DNA of 64,000 bases from a virus (IMGVR_UViG_3300037882_004127:1-64000), one strand, 5' to 3'; shown: positions 32,203 to 41,488, numbered from the stretch's first letter. Translations and numbers: made by a program. The notes: generated from the sequence alone by a model not told the origin.

Positions 32203-32599
32203 ATTTAACCTCCCATTTTTCCGCGCCCACATCAACATAAATCTTTTTCATCTCTAGAGCTTCCCTATTTTGAGTATAGTTAAACCGGGGGTCGGGCGGA
32301 ATATCGTAATGAAACCAGTCGCCGCCAATGATTGGGGAAACTCGGCTAGACGGGTCTTCAATATTTTCTACGTAAGCCGTTCCCTTTTCATCCCAGCCGC
32401 AATTGTTGTAAACTTTATCCTGATAATAAACTTCGGGGACTGTATAATAATCTAGCCATTCCTCGTAAGTTAAGGGGATATCGTAATATATTTTGCGCGT
32501 GTGTTCGGCACGTTTAGATGTGTGGAAGGGGCCACTTAAGGTGCCGTCTTTTCGGTGGAAGTGATATTTCCCGCTGATAAAAGTTAATTCTGCGTTCAT
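32195..32599 (-). CDS. hypothetical protein
   Basis: 134 residues, rich in Tyr and acidic residues, with IGGDWFHYDIPPDPRFNY in the middle. It overlaps the YopX gene by 4 nt. It lacks the EGDI motif, so I do not place it in the YopX family. Confidence 0.55.
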   Translation of the reverse strand: MNAELTFISGKYHFHRKDGTLSGPFHTSKRAEHTRKIYYDIPLTYEEWLDYYTVPEVYYQDKVYNNCGWDEKGTAYVENIEDPSSRVSPIIGGDWFHYDIPPDPRFNYTQNREALEMKKIYVDVGAEKWEVKYE

Positions 32600-32994
32600 G
32601 TTTTAATTAACTCGGGGTTATCAAATATATTTCCAACCACGCGGCACTGCTCATTATAATCATACAGCCAGATTAAGCATTCGGGATCATCAGGATCTTT
32701 CGTCATAAAACACCCATTATCAAAGACTACCGAACAATACTCTCCAGAGTCGCCGCCGCAATCAATGATGTCACCTTCGTAAATTTCTTTGCCTTCGGAA
32801 TCCTTTAAACCAGTAAATTGCAACGCGACAATCCTATTTAAATCCTTGATTGAAACGCCATTCAGTAAGTTGCCAAACATGATATTTTCGCCGAATAGGT
32901 TCACCCCGTCTAAACATGCCTCTGAGTGGGGACCATGAATCCATTTTTTGGTTTTTTGGTTGTAAACGCGAAATTTAATAGTTCGATTAGTCAT
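32596..32994 (-). CDS. YopX family protein
   Basis: 132 residues: IKFRVYNQKTKKW at the start, QFTGLKDSEGKEIYEGDIID and CRVVGNIFDNPELI. A clear YopX member, three bases downstream of the polymerase core gene and probably co-transcribed with it. Confidence 0.8.
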   Translation of the reverse strand: MTNRTIKFRVYNQKTKKWIHGPHSEACLDGVNLFGENIMFGNLLNGVSIKDLNRIVALQFTGLKDSEGKEIYEGDIIDCGGDSGEYCSVVFDNGCFMTKDPDDPECLIWLYDYNEQCRVVGNIFDNPELIKT

Positions 32995-32997
32995 AAA

Positions 32998-35580
32998 TTA
33001 TTCCTTATTCTCTTTCTCCTCAAGTTCCTTACGAATAGTGGACACTTTCAAAACGGTGGGCACTTCCTGTTCAATGATATCCGACACGAAGTATAGGATG
33101 TCGCCCGAGTCGAGTTTTTTCTTAGTGAGGTGGAATACACAAACCATACTCTCTTTAAACATTTTTCCGCCGCGAGAGTCAAGCTGGAAGTCCATTACAG
33201 TTAGGGAATCGGTGTCGTCCTTTAAAGTATATTTAACGTAATCTTTTTTGTTTTTTGAGACTCTTTTCTCAACCTCGCCGATTTGAACCACGGATAAGTA
33301 AGACTCGCGCGGGGGTGAAGGGGGGAGGGTTTTTATGGATTTTAAATCGTGGAGGTTGTTTATGTGCTTACTATAGATTGACTTAAGCGAATGTGAATAG
33401 GAGAAGCCTAGGTAATAGTTTTCGGCTAAATAAATCGTGAGAGCGCTGAACTTTTCATTCCGGTGGAACTTGGCGAAGAAGTCAGCAGTATCGCGACGCA
33501 AAGTAAGGATTCGCTTTTCTGAGATATGGAGTTTGCCTTTTTCGTTTTTTAGCTCGGTGGAGGCTAATTTAATGATCAGAGGAAGGTCATAGTTGTATTT
33601 TGGGCCTAGGCTATTGATGATGGGAAGCTCTCGGGGTGTCAATTCATTAAATATTTCGAACTCTAAGAGGAGCCTATTTCTTGAGTTAGAATTAAAACTA
33701 TCGAAGGTTCCGCTTAAAATAATAGACGAGATAACTCCCAATGGTAGTTTTGCATTTTGGCAACTCATGAAGAGTTCGAATTTATTGGTCGCAGTTGCTT
33801 TAAATGATTTGAGCTTTTCTAGATTGGCCGTAGACAAATTTCTTAGCGAGCTAATTCCAGTTCGGATATTCCCATCCTCAATCGTATACTCGAACCCACT
33901 CTTAATAATATCTGGCGCAAGTAATTTTATATTAAAGTGTTGGAGTTCTTTTTGAATCGCAGTTATTTCTTCTAATGGGGCAGCAAGTTCTTTCGTTCCG
34001 ATAAGACAAGACCAATACCATTGAACTGGATACTTATATTTAAGATAAACTGTTAAAGCAGAAAGATACGCGGTACTCGCGGAATGTGCTTTGTTGAACG
34101 AGTAACTTGCGCTATCATTGAGTAACTTCCATAAAGAATCGGCTACAATTTTTTCAAACCCGTTAGCTTGACATTTGTCATAAATTTTTTGTTCCCACTC
34201 TTTGACCTTTTGTAAGTCCTTCTTACCTACAATTTTACGAATTATTTCTGATTCGTCTTTTGTAAAACCAACAGCTACAGACATTTGCATCAGTTGTTCC
34301 TGATATAGTGGAACAAATCGAGTGGTCGCCAAAATTGAATTAAAAACTTCGTGAACTGGTTTTCCGTTATTATTTTTGTAAGTGCCTACATATGAAAGAC
34401 TTCCTGGCCGAGCCAACGCATTTATATCACTCAGTTCGTTAATGTTTTTCGGCTTAATACTCTCGGTAACTCCATAAGCGCAATCTGCCGAAATTTGATA
34501 AAGCCCATAAGGTAAGAGTTTACTATCTTGGAATTTATTATAAATAAACGGATCATCGTCCAAATTAATATCATCCACTTTCTCAGGAATAATATCTGCG
34601 ACTCGTTTAATAATGGCATTTGTTGTAAGAGAAAGCAAGTCTAATTTTGTGGCGAAATTGCTCACGATTCTCATGTCATACGAGCTAACTATATCACCCT
34701 CTTTATTGATTTCCAATGGGATCAAGTCTGTTAATTCATAAAAAGATACCAAATATCCCGATGCGTGACTTGACGTGCTTCGCATAATTTCGCAAAGAGA
34801 CTTACATACTTTAACTGTTTCAGAATGATTATCGGCCCATTCTTTGAACTCTTTATTCTCTTTATAGGTTTCCTCAATAGATTGAACGACTCCATATTTC
34901 ATTTCAATCATGTCTGAAACTCTGTGAGCCTCAAACTCGTCCACTTCCTCTAGTGACTTATAAACATCTTTAATTAAAATCTTGGTGGTAAATGATGATA
35001 TATTGCTAATCTTGGAAATACAATTTGGGTAAACCTCTTTGAGCCAACTAACTATAGATTCCCTGCCATTTCCAAGATTTAAATCTGCGTCCGCGAGTAA
35101 GTCCCCCTTTAAGAACAACTTGCCATCTATGATTTTTTTTCCATTGCGTGCGCGGCTAACAAAACGCTCGAAAAACAACCCATGTCGAATTGGATCAACC
35201 GGAAAGCCAGTGATTTTTAATAACCACGCGACACAACATCCGCCAATAGAACCACGGCCATAATCAATAAAAACCCCTAATTCACGGGCCTTGTTAATTA
35301 CCATCCATACAAGCAATAGATAATCTACAAACCCCAATTCATCAAGAATTTCCAACTCATATTCGATTCGTTGTTTGTATTTAGGATAATCTTCCTTTTT
35401 TACATGATTACAACGCTCTTTCCATCCTTGGCGACAGAGAGCTTTACAAAAATCTAAATTAGAAACATTTTCTGGTAAATTAAGCTCAGTTTTTTGTTCT
35501 TTTGTTATATGGATTTCCGGTAAACGAATATAGCCATAATTTTCTATAGAGTATTTTGAAAAATTAGAAATAAAATTCAT
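32998..35580 (-). CDS. dnaE: DNA polymerase III alpha subunit, catalytic core without PHP domain
   Basis: 860 residues. The palm holds IDYGRGSIGGCCVAWLL and LLADADLNLGNGRES (the catalytic DxD pair), with the third acidic position at FATKLDLLSL. A KKDLQKVKEWE region and ASYSFNKAHSASTAYLS (motif of the fingers) follow. The C-terminus is an OB domain (VVQIGEVEKRVSKNKKDY). The N-terminal PHP domain of bacterial DnaE is missing here and a PHP-like protein is encoded separately at 37.5-38.3 kb. Confidence 0.9.
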   Translation of the reverse strand: MNFISNFSKYSIENYGYIRLPEIHITKEQKTELNLPENVSNLDFCKALCRQGWKERCNHVKKEDYPKYKQRIEYELEILDELGFVDYLLLVWMVINKARELGVFIDYGRGSIGGCCVAWLLKITGFPVDPIRHGLFFERFVSRARNGKKIIDGKLFLKGDLLADADLNLGNGRESIVSWLKEVYPNCISKISNISSFTTKILIKDVYKSLEEVDEFEAHRVSDMIEMKYGVVQSIEETYKENKEFKEWADNHSETVKVCKSLCEIMRSTSSHASGYLVSFYELTDLIPLEINKEGDIVSSYDMRIVSNFATKLDLLSLTTNAIIKRVADIIPEKVDDINLDDDPFIYNKFQDSKLLPYGLYQISADCAYGVTESIKPKNINELSDINALARPGSLSYVGTYKNNNGKPVHEVFNSILATTRFVPLYQEQLMQMSVAVGFTKDESEIIRKIVGKKDLQKVKEWEQKIYDKCQANGFEKIVADSLWKLLNDSASYSFNKAHSASTAYLSALTVYLKYKYPVQWYWSCLIGTKELAAPLEEITAIQKELQHFNIKLLAPDIIKSGFEYTIEDGNIRTGISSLRNLSTANLEKLKSFKATATNKFELFMSCQNAKLPLGVISSIILSGTFDSFNSNSRNRLLLEFEIFNELTPRELPIINSLGPKYNYDLPLIIKLASTELKNEKGKLHISEKRILTLRRDTADFFAKFHRNEKFSALTIYLAENYYLGFSYSHSLKSIYSKHINNLHDLKSIKTLPPSPPRESYLSVVQIGEVEKRVSKNKKDYVKYTLKDDTDSLTVMDFQLDSRGGKMFKESMVCVFHLTKKKLDSGDILYFVSDIIEQEVPTVLKVSTIRKELEEKENKE

Positions 35581-36590
35581 TTTGATAAATCAAGAAATAA
35601 AACCCTATCTTCGCAATTTTTTGCCACCGCTCTACAGTAAGAAATAAACTCATCTTGACCGTAATCAAGTTTTAAAATATTAATAGTTTTGTGCAACCAT
35701 TGAACATTGCCCTCTATATATCCTTTTGTTGAATCAATACGGTCTAAGGAGGCGGTTTTCTCAACTCCCTTACCAAAACAAATATCATAACCACTTAATG
35801 CACATTTTCTATTTTGGGAAAGAAATAAACCCCAAATATATTCAGCAGATATGTCAAACTCAATGTTCCTATTTCTCGCCCCGAAACCAATTCTCCAAAA
35901 ATCATTACCCGTTATCTCTCCCCACCCTTGAGTCTTATCACAGCCACAATTAGTGGTGTGCCCACCCGTTAAAGAATTAGTTCTAGCTGTTTTTCTTCCC
36001 CCACATTCACATTCGCACTCCCAAAAACTTACCAAACCTCCATTTTTTACCTCTTTAACGATTCGATTAACTAAAGTCAATTTACCAAACTTTTGCCCTT
36101 TCAGATGGTCCGCTTTCATTTCTGAAACATCCGATAAAGAACGTATTAGACCCTCTCTTCTTAAAAATCTTTTTACTGTATCTTCACTGGAAAACCCCGC
36201 CTTCTTTACAATTTCAACACAACTATAACCCTCTTCGTATAAAGATGTGATTAGCTTTTCTTCTTTTTCTGTATATCCAATTAGCTTTTCTAAGCCCATG
36301 TGCCAAGCATGAACATAAATAGCTTGTTTGCTGCGTTTTAAATACGCGACAATCTCTTTAAAGGGGGTTTCGTAATAATTATCTTTTAAGTAATCCTCTT
36401 CTTCCTTGGTCCAAAGATTTAATTCAAACGGCTCTAATTCGCCCGATTTGATCAATCTAGTAACTTTGGCTTGAACAGAATTTCTCTTTCTGCCTAACTT
36501 TGCCGCGATCTCTTCGTTAGTTAAAATCTTATGATTGGCTTTCACAAAATCCAACTCATCTTCGGACCACTTTATGTTTTCCTTAATCAT
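35577..36590 (-). CDS. HNH homing-type endonuclease with Myb-like HTH repeats
   Basis: 337 residues. Three Myb-like/HTH repeats in the N-terminal 150 residues (WSEDELDFVKANHKILTNEE, WTKEEEDYLKDNYYETP), a Cys-rich ribbon (ECECECGGRKTARTNS, TNCGCD), and a C-terminal HNH-like part with ASLDRIDSTKGYIEGNVQWL. It lies between the exonuclease block and the polymerase core with 4-nt and 1-nt overlaps. It probably cuts a polymerase gene lacking the insert. Confidence 0.8.
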   Translation of the reverse strand: MIKENIKWSEDELDFVKANHKILTNEEIAAKLGRKRNSVQAKVTRLIKSGELEPFELNLWTKEEEDYLKDNYYETPFKEIVAYLKRSKQAIYVHAWHMGLEKLIGYTEKEEKLITSLYEEGYSCVEIVKKAGFSSEDTVKRFLRREGLIRSLSDVSEMKADHLKGQKFGKLTLVNRIVKEVKNGGLVSFWECECECGGRKTARTNSLTGGHTTNCGCDKTQGWGEITGNDFWRIGFGARNRNIEFDISAEYIWGLFLSQNRKCALSGYDICFGKGVEKTASLDRIDSTKGYIEGNVQWLHKTINILKLDYGQDEFISYCRAVAKNCEDRVLFLDLSK

Positions 36591-36820
36591 TACTTAATTA
36601 CTTCCATTCCGAATTTGGACGCAATCTTTTTATCACCAGAAAATACAAAAAAATAATCATCTTGCGCCCCATCCGAACAAAGCTCGCATCCGGAATCTCG
36701 CATGTCTTCTAGATTTTTAATCTCTGATTGTAAAGCCACGATCATTTCGTCAAAAGTCTTGGCATTGCCATAAACCCATTTTCCGCGAATAACCGTTTCG
36801 TATTTTTTATTTTTAGGCAT
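36590..36820 (-). CDS. hypothetical protein
   Basis: 76 residues with GCELCSDG in the middle, and a basic start (KNKKYETVIRGKWVYGN). Sits upstream of the HNH gene and 9 nt from a strong promoter -10 box. No family recognised. Confidence 0.5.
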   Translation of the reverse strand: MPKNKKYETVIRGKWVYGNAKTFDEMIVALQSEIKNLEDMRDSGCELCSDGAQDDYFFVFSGDKKIASKFGMEVIK

Positions 36821-36829
36821 AATTTTGTT

Positions 36830-36858
36830 ATTAAAAGATATTCCGACCCCTTTGTCAA
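36830..36858 (-). promoter_or_regulatory. promoter upstream of the HNH/polymerase block
   Basis: Minus strand TTGACA (36858-36853), 17-nt spacer, TTTAAT (36835-36830), 9 nt to the ATG at 36820. It would drive the HNH and polymerase core genes separately from the exonuclease and PHP genes. Confidence 0.65.
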
Positions 36859-36859
36859 T

Positions 36860-37507
36860 TCAAATCTCCACAGCCCACAAAAGTTTCTGCAAAACCTGAA
36901 GATTTATTGAAAGATCATAAATTGAATTATGTAGCTTACTATCATCAACTTGTATCCCGAATTCCTTCGCCAAAACCCCCAATGAGGTCTTAACCCCTTT
37001 TCTCTTTTCCCTGCTCAGAGTCCCCATGGCGTATTGTTGTTGAATAAAATGCGCCCTATCCGGCTTGATCCCCAACTTCATCATTCTAGCCACTGCATTA
37101 GTATCCAGAACGCGGTGAATATTATAAATTGGCCTCTTCCCTAAATATCGCGCCCATTGGTTAATAATATATAGATCGAAGAAAAGCACGTTGTGCCCGC
37201 AAAGGATAATATCATCATTTAATAATAGCGGTTCAAAGTGATTCCATACCTCAAGTGGGTCTTTCCCTATTAATTTAACCTTCTCCTCGGAATAGCCCGT
37301 AATCCGCGCCGCATCCCGTGACATATGAAATCGGCCACCCCAGTTAATAAAATGATCTTGCTCTTCGATTATTTCATTTTTTGTCGCTAAAATAGAAGAA
37401 TGTTGCCAAGGCGGGTTATCAGTTAAGAGGTTAAGACTATATGTTTCTTCATCGAAAAAACAATACTGCTGTTTGTCATTAAATCTTAGTAAGTCGGCCC
37501 CAATCAT
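36860..37507 (-). CDS. DnaQ-like 3'-5' proofreading exonuclease (DEDDh)
   Basis: 215 residues. Exo I YCFFDEETYS (Asp and Glu), Exo II CGHNVLFFDLYI (Asp) and Exo III HNSIYDLSIN (His and Asp). This is the DEDDh arrangement of the polymerase III epsilon subunit. It overlaps the PHP-like gene by 4 nt, which fits a replicase operon. Confidence 0.85.
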   Translation of the reverse strand: MIGADLLRFNDKQQYCFFDEETYSLNLLTDNPPWQHSSILATKNEIIEEQDHFINWGGRFHMSRDAARITGYSEEKVKLIGKDPLEVWNHFEPLLLNDDIILCGHNVLFFDLYIINQWARYLGKRPIYNIHRVLDTNAVARMMKLGIKPDRAHFIQQQYAMGTLSREKRKGVKTSLGVLAKEFGIQVDDSKLHNSIYDLSINLQVLQKLLWAVEI

Positions 37508-38289
37508 GCTTTTACCTCCGTTAAGTTTAAGTAATCAGTTAGACAAAAATTGGGCGATCCACAATGATTTAATTCGGGTTTTTGGAAAGTTGTCCGCTCC
37601 TTAATAGCTCTGAATATTAGCCAAGATTTCGCGTCCTCATAATCCGGATAGTAAATAGTTTTAGTATTAATCACCTCATACTCTCCATCCTTAATAAAAT
37701 TGTCAAGTGCTTCATCAATCAGTGGTGCAAATGGCAATCCACTATTAATTTCTTTCATGAACACGGGTTTGACCGGAAACTTCGGAATAATCGCGCTCCC
37801 ATAGTTTAGGGTATTTCTGTGAAGAAAGCTATCAAAATAAGGCACTGACAATGATAAATTCTCCGTCCACATTTCACCTAAGACACTCCAAGAAGTTCGA
37901 TAGTGATAATACTTCCCCTTTGGGTTCGTAAACACTTTACTATACAGCTTAATAATATCCTTGTACGATTGGCTATTTCTCATCCATACAATCACCTTAC
38001 TCTCATCATTAACCGATTCAGGGGTATGTTCCTCAGCATTACTACAAACCCATAATTCTAGCCCGAAAATTAATTGCAAATTATTCTCATCACATAATTT
38101 GAGTGCCGAAACGAAATCGTACATTCGAGTTGAGACAAAATAAACCTCCTTTAGTCCTGCTTTTTTTGCTAAAGTTATAATGGATTGGGGTCCATCAGAT
38201 TTAGTCTCCTTCTTAGGCCACCACACATTGATTCCACGACCCGATGAATCTGAATACCAAATCGGGATAATCTCTTGTTTATTTTCCAT
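37504..38289 (-). CDS. separate PHP-like domain of DNA polymerase III alpha
   Basis: 261 residues. The order SIITLAKKAGLKEVYFVST, FVSALKLCDENNLQLIFGLE and VIVWMRNSQSYKDIIKLYSK follows the N-terminal PHP domain of DnaE. The metal-binding histidines usually found at its start are absent, so it should be catalytically silent as in several DnaE proteins. It probably pairs with the polymerase core encoded at 33-35.6 kb. Confidence 0.7.
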   Translation of the reverse strand: MENKQEIIPIWYSDSSGRGINVWWPKKETKSDGPQSIITLAKKAGLKEVYFVSTRMYDFVSALKLCDENNLQLIFGLELWVCSNAEEHTPESVNDESKVIVWMRNSQSYKDIIKLYSKVFTNPKGKYYHYRTSWSVLGEMWTENLSLSVPYFDSFLHRNTLNYGSAIIPKFPVKPVFMKEINSGLPFAPLIDEALDNFIKDGEYEVINTKTIYYPDYEDAKSWLIFRAIKERTTFQKPELNHCGSPNFCLTDYLNLTEVKA

Positions 38290-38297
38290 TTTAAAAA

Positions 38298-38615
38298 TTA
38301 CCTAACCTCCTCCACTTCAATCAAATCCCCATCAAACTCATATCTTTGCCAACTCACCACCTTAATCCCAAATGACCCATCCAGCGGCACCCAACCCTCA
38401 TCGTCCTTATGGGGCGGTTTACCATCATATAAAATGTGGTTAGATAATTGTTTAAGCCAAGTTTTCACATAATCCCCGCCATTATCGTCTAATCTGTGCT
38501 CGTAACCGCCCCAGAATTCAACCATTTCCTTAATCACATCCTTGCTTTTCTCCAAGTCAATAACAATTGTGGCCAACCAATCACCATCGTAATTTAAATC
38601 GTATGTTTTAGTCAT
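38298..38615 (-). CDS. hypothetical protein
   Basis: 105 residues, acidic, with strands near both ends (LNYDGDWLATIVIDLEKSKD, WVPLDGSFGIKVVSWQRYEF). Located 8 nt upstream of the PHP-like gene. No motif. Confidence 0.5.
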   Translation of the reverse strand: MTKTYDLNYDGDWLATIVIDLEKSKDVIKEMVEFWGGYEHRLDDNGGDYVKTWLKQLSNHILYDGKPPHKDDEGWVPLDGSFGIKVVSWQRYEFDGDLIEVEEVR

Positions 38616-38617
38616 AT

Positions 38618-38923
38618 TTACTCCTCAAATTCCCATTCCCAAACGCGCCAATTTCCACCCATAAAACCCTCAAACGGAAGGTCTTCAATCATCTTCTTTA
38701 AAGCGTCTTCTCTGGATAAAGTCAACAGCAACCCGACAATTATGCCCAATTTACTAACTTGATTTTCAATATAACAGGAGTCCCCGATATATTCCTTGAT
38801 AACGGTTTCAGGATCAACCTCTACCCGGCGAATTTCCGGAACTTTCTTAAACTTTTTGCACCCGGCTTTGTCCACGCCGTTTTCGGCTTTAGCGTTTACT
38901 GTGTATTTTTTATAGATTTTCAT
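38618..38923 (-). CDS. hypothetical protein
   Basis: 101 residues, basic start, an acidic central helix with LGIIVGLLLTLSREDALKKM and a WRVWEWEFEE end. No motif. Two bases from its downstream neighbour. Confidence 0.5.
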   Translation of the reverse strand: MKIYKKYTVNAKAENGVDKAGCKKFKKVPEIRRVEVDPETVIKEYIGDSCYIENQVSKLGIIVGLLLTLSREDALKKMIEDLPFEGFMGGNWRVWEWEFEE

Positions 38924-38926
38924 ATT

Positions 38927-39091
38927 TTAATTTTCCGCGCAATAATATCCATCTTTATGATAATAAATTCCCATAGCATCACAATCTAAAAGTTCTGGTG
39001 GTAGAATTACCATTTGGTCCGTTTTGGTGTCAACTCCATAATCAAGTCTAACCTCGCCTTTCTTATCCTTAAATGTATAAATAATAATCAT
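38927..39091 (-). CDS. small hypothetical protein
   Basis: 54 residues (MIIIYTFKDKKGEVRLDYGV ... YYHKDGYYCAEN), two beta strands and a turn. First gene after the promoter at 39.1 kb. No motif. Confidence 0.5.
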   Translation of the reverse strand: MIIIYTFKDKKGEVRLDYGVDTKTDQMVILPPELLDCDAMGIYYHKDGYYCAEN

Positions 39092-39096
39092 TCAGA

Positions 39097-39125
39097 ATAA
39101 TTCTCAATTAAATTCTCAATGTCAA
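39097..39125 (-). promoter_or_regulatory. promoter upstream of the 39091 gene
   Basis: Minus strand TTGACA (39125-39120), 17-nt spacer, AATTAT (39102-39097), 5 nt before the ATG. Confidence 0.5.
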
Positions 39126-39131
39126 GTAAAG

Positions 39132-39530
39132 TTAACTCATTAGCCGGGCATTGTCAAGTTGTTTAATCAACTGTTCGCGGGCAATCAAATCCATCAATTG
39201 AGACTTAATCTCAGTTGCCCTCTCCTTGGATAAATCACACCAATTACCTTCAGATTCCTCATAAGCAAGGGAATTTTCGGTTTCGCGCAAAATCCCATAA
39301 ATTAACAATTGAATTAAATAATTCTCGGCCTCTTCATATGTGTTGAATGTTGAGTAGGATTCTAACTCGTGCATAACATAACCGTGATGTTCAACCACGT
39401 ATTTAACATCTTGGTAAACGGTATATTGAGTGTTGATGCTAAATTCAAAATCCCTTTGTTTATGGTGGCTGCAACCAATGCATCTTCCCCATAGTTCGAG
39501 CAATTCCTTAATTATATCTTGTTTATTCAT
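39132..39530 (-). CDS. hypothetical helical protein
   Basis: 132 residues, helical with Cys near the start (LWGRCIGCSHHKQRDFEF), a possible zinc site. Overlaps the SPOUT gene by 4 nt. Function unknown. Confidence 0.5.
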   Translation of the reverse strand: MNKQDIIKELLELWGRCIGCSHHKQRDFEFSINTQYTVYQDVKYVVEHHGYVMHELESYSTFNTYEEAENYLIQLLIYGILRETENSLAYEESEGNWCDLSKERATEIKSQLMDLIAREQLIKQLDNARLMS

Positions 39531-39982
39531 TTTAAGTTTTTAATTAATCGGTCATACATAACCAACGTCCCCGCTACAGCGACATTATATGAATAAGTTC
39601 TATCCGACTCAATCGAACAAATCCCATCGCATTTTTTGACAATTTCAATTGGCAGTCCTTTAATTTCGGACACAAGTAAATAAACCGCCCTCTCAGGATG
39701 ACAAAAATTCCTCAAATAAGAACCCCCATATTTCGGATCTTCAACTGCAATTAATTTGCAATTCGCTGGTTTAGTAGCATAGAATTCCTCAAAATCTTTA
39801 AAAGAGCGAGCCGGAATGTGTCGCGCCGCGCAACAGGTATCGGAGTGTTGGGTTTTATGTTTTGATCCAATAACAAATATGCCCGCCGCACCTAATTGGT
39901 AAGCGGACCTCATTAAGGTTCCATAATTACATTCTTTCTCGGGGTAATAAATACCAATTTCAAAATATCCTCGGTTGCTCAT
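39527..39982 (-). CDS. SPOUT-fold RNA methyltransferase (TrmH/SpoU-like)
   Basis: 151 residues. Motif 1 NYGTLMRSAYQLGAAGIFVI, motif 2 AVYLLVSEIKGLPIEIV and motif 3 SYNVAVAGTLVMYDRL fit the SpoU family, which 2'-O-methylates tRNA or rRNA. Asn and Arg of motif 1 are kept; motif 3 has SYNVA instead of the more common SLNVS. Minimal length for the fold. Confidence 0.75.
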   Translation of the reverse strand: MSNRGYFEIGIYYPEKECNYGTLMRSAYQLGAAGIFVIGSKHKTQHSDTCCAARHIPARSFKDFEEFYATKPANCKLIAVEDPKYGGSYLRNFCHPERAVYLLVSEIKGLPIEIVKKCDGICSIESDRTYSYNVAVAGTLVMYDRLIKNLK

Positions 39983-39984
39983 AA

Positions 39985-40272
39985 TTAATTAAAAAATTCT
40001 ATTTTAACCCCACTTAAATCAACTGCTAAAATAGCAATCCCACACCATTCATTCCCGGGGGAATCAACCTCATATTGCATAATCGCGAAAAATAAATTCT
40101 TCCGATTGTGACCTTGCGCAAATTCCCTAATTGCCATATCTTTATTATTAATTAACCACTCAATGGCTTTCTTGGGCGAACTGAACGCGCCGAATTCACA
40201 ATCTAATGAGACATTCCTCTTATCCACGCGACGGTAAATCTTAATGAAATAAACCGATTTGCTTTTGCTCAC
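39985..40272 (-). CDS. hypothetical protein
   Basis: 95 residues, basic start, then strands and helix (SPKKAIEWLINNKDMAIREF). In the small-gene run after the SPOUT gene. No motif. Confidence 0.5.
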   Translation of the reverse strand: MSKSKSVYFIKIYRRVDKRNVSLDCEFGAFSSPKKAIEWLINNKDMAIREFAQGHNRKNLFFAIMQYEVDSPGNEWCGIAILAVDLSGVKIEFFN

Positions 40273-40505
40273 TTTTTCACCCCTCCGAACATTTGATTGA
40301 ATATATCTGAACCGCCCGATGCTTTATGAAAATTTGTTGCAATTCGTTTGCCCTCCTCAAAACCATCCGCCCGGCCATCATTGCGCGCATATTTACATGC
40401 GGTTAGAATAATTTTCTCCAACTGTTTCGCGGTTAACTCAATACTGTCCGAATCACCCCAATCATTTTTGGCGGCGAACTTTAAATAGATTTCTTTATCA
40501 GTCAT
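40269..40505 (-). CDS. hypothetical helical protein
   Basis: 78 residues, helical with a Gly-rich C-terminus (KASGGSDIFNQMFGGVKK). Overlaps both neighbours. No motif. Confidence 0.5.
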   Translation of the reverse strand: MTDKEIYLKFAAKNDWGDSDSIELTAKQLEKIILTACKYARNDGRADGFEEGKRIATNFHKASGGSDIFNQMFGGVKK

Positions 40506-40785
40506 ATTGTCTCCTCAATAGAGATTCTTTAATCTCGTGATATTGTTCATTGGTTAATTCAATCAACCCATCATCCAATTCCGTCTCCCGATCAATTAGG
40601 GTAAACCATCGCCCCAAAACGCGCACCTCTAAAAAACTGATCCTCACATTAAGGGCTCGCTCATCGCCAACTGAATCGTCATATAAGGCGAGAAAACCCG
40701 TGAATAGTAGGGTTAACTCGTCAAATGTGGGGAATTGCCGCTGGATTGATTGAATTTGATTAGGGGTTAATTCAATGTGGTTCAT
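40498..40785 (-). CDS. hypothetical protein
   Basis: 95 residues from 40785 (MNHIELTPNQIQSIQRQFPT); the earlier frame at 40821 lies in the next gene. Strands in the middle (VRISFLEVRVLGRWFTLIDR) and a helix at the end. No motif. Confidence 0.5.
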   Translation of the reverse strand: MNHIELTPNQIQSIQRQFPTFDELTLLFTGFLALYDDSVGDERALNVRISFLEVRVLGRWFTLIDRETELDDGLIELTNEQYHEIKESLLRRQYD

Positions 40786-40787
40786 AG

Positions 40788-40982
40788 CTATTTTAGTTTC
40801 ACACTCATTAAGCGCGACCATTGCTCCTTGGTCAAGCCAGATTCTTCAAATAACTCAAATTCCCGATCAATCCAACCGTCTAACCAATCGCAGCCCTTCT
40901 GGGTGTAATGTTTAAAAGGGTTTAAGTCGGAATCACTTAACCTATCCCGGGCCTCCCAACCTAATTCGTAAGCATCTTTCAT
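40788..40982 (-). CDS. hypothetical protein
   Basis: 64 residues, helical and acidic (AYELGWEARDRLSDSDLNPF). ATGA overlap with the upstream gene. No motif. Confidence 0.5.
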   Translation of the reverse strand: MKDAYELGWEARDRLSDSDLNPFKHYTQKGCDWLDGWIDREFELFEESGLTKEQWSRLMSVKLK

Positions 40983-41269
40983 AAGCTCACTGTCTCCTTT
41001 AGTATTTTTTTAAGCGCATCAACCTGTTTGTTTAGTAACCTAATCCGTTCGCGCGTAATGCTGAGACCAATTTTCTTCGCAGTTGCCTTCTTAATGTAGA
41101 ATTTAGTATATTTATTGTCCCGCCGCCAGATGAATTTGTCCTCTTTGATTAAATGCGCATCATAATTATCAGGGGGACCCTCGAAAATATGCTTCTTAAC
41201 GGAACCTGTTGCATATTCGGTGTCAACGGAATAAACCGTTATGGGATAGGTTAGGGTAAAATTTCTCAT
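40979..41269 (-). CDS. hypothetical protein
   Basis: 96 residues, strands first (NFTLTYPITVYSVDTEYATG) then a coiled basic helix (ERIRLLNKQVDALKKILKE). Overlaps the upstream gene by 4 nt. No motif. Confidence 0.5.
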   Translation of the reverse strand: MRNFTLTYPITVYSVDTEYATGSVKKHIFEGPPDNYDAHLIKEDKFIWRRDNKYTKFYIKKATAKKIGLSITRERIRLLNKQVDALKKILKETVSL

Positions 41270-41487
41270 TTAATTTTCTCCTCGTCACGCATTACTCGTT
41301 TACTATTTCTGCGCAAATAATCATAACCCTTCAATGCTTGTTCGGTTGTAACTTTTGGCTGATTGGCAATCTGTTCAATAGTTGCGCGTTTAATCTTGGG
41401 CTTATCGCAAAATAAAATCTCCTCTAAAGAGAAATCTTTATCGACAATTTCTTTCCAAATATCTTCAATTATTTTATTGGAATCCAT
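41266..41487 (-). CDS. hypothetical protein
   Basis: Start 41487 (MDSNKIIEDIWKEIVDKDFS) is preferred; the frame upstream of it is a shadow of another gene. 73 residues, helical, ending basic. No motif. Confidence 0.5.
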   Translation of the reverse strand: MDSNKIIEDIWKEIVDKDFSLEEILFCDKPKIKRATIEQIANQPKVTTEQALKGYDYLRRNSKRVMRDEEKIK

Positions 41488-41488
41488 A

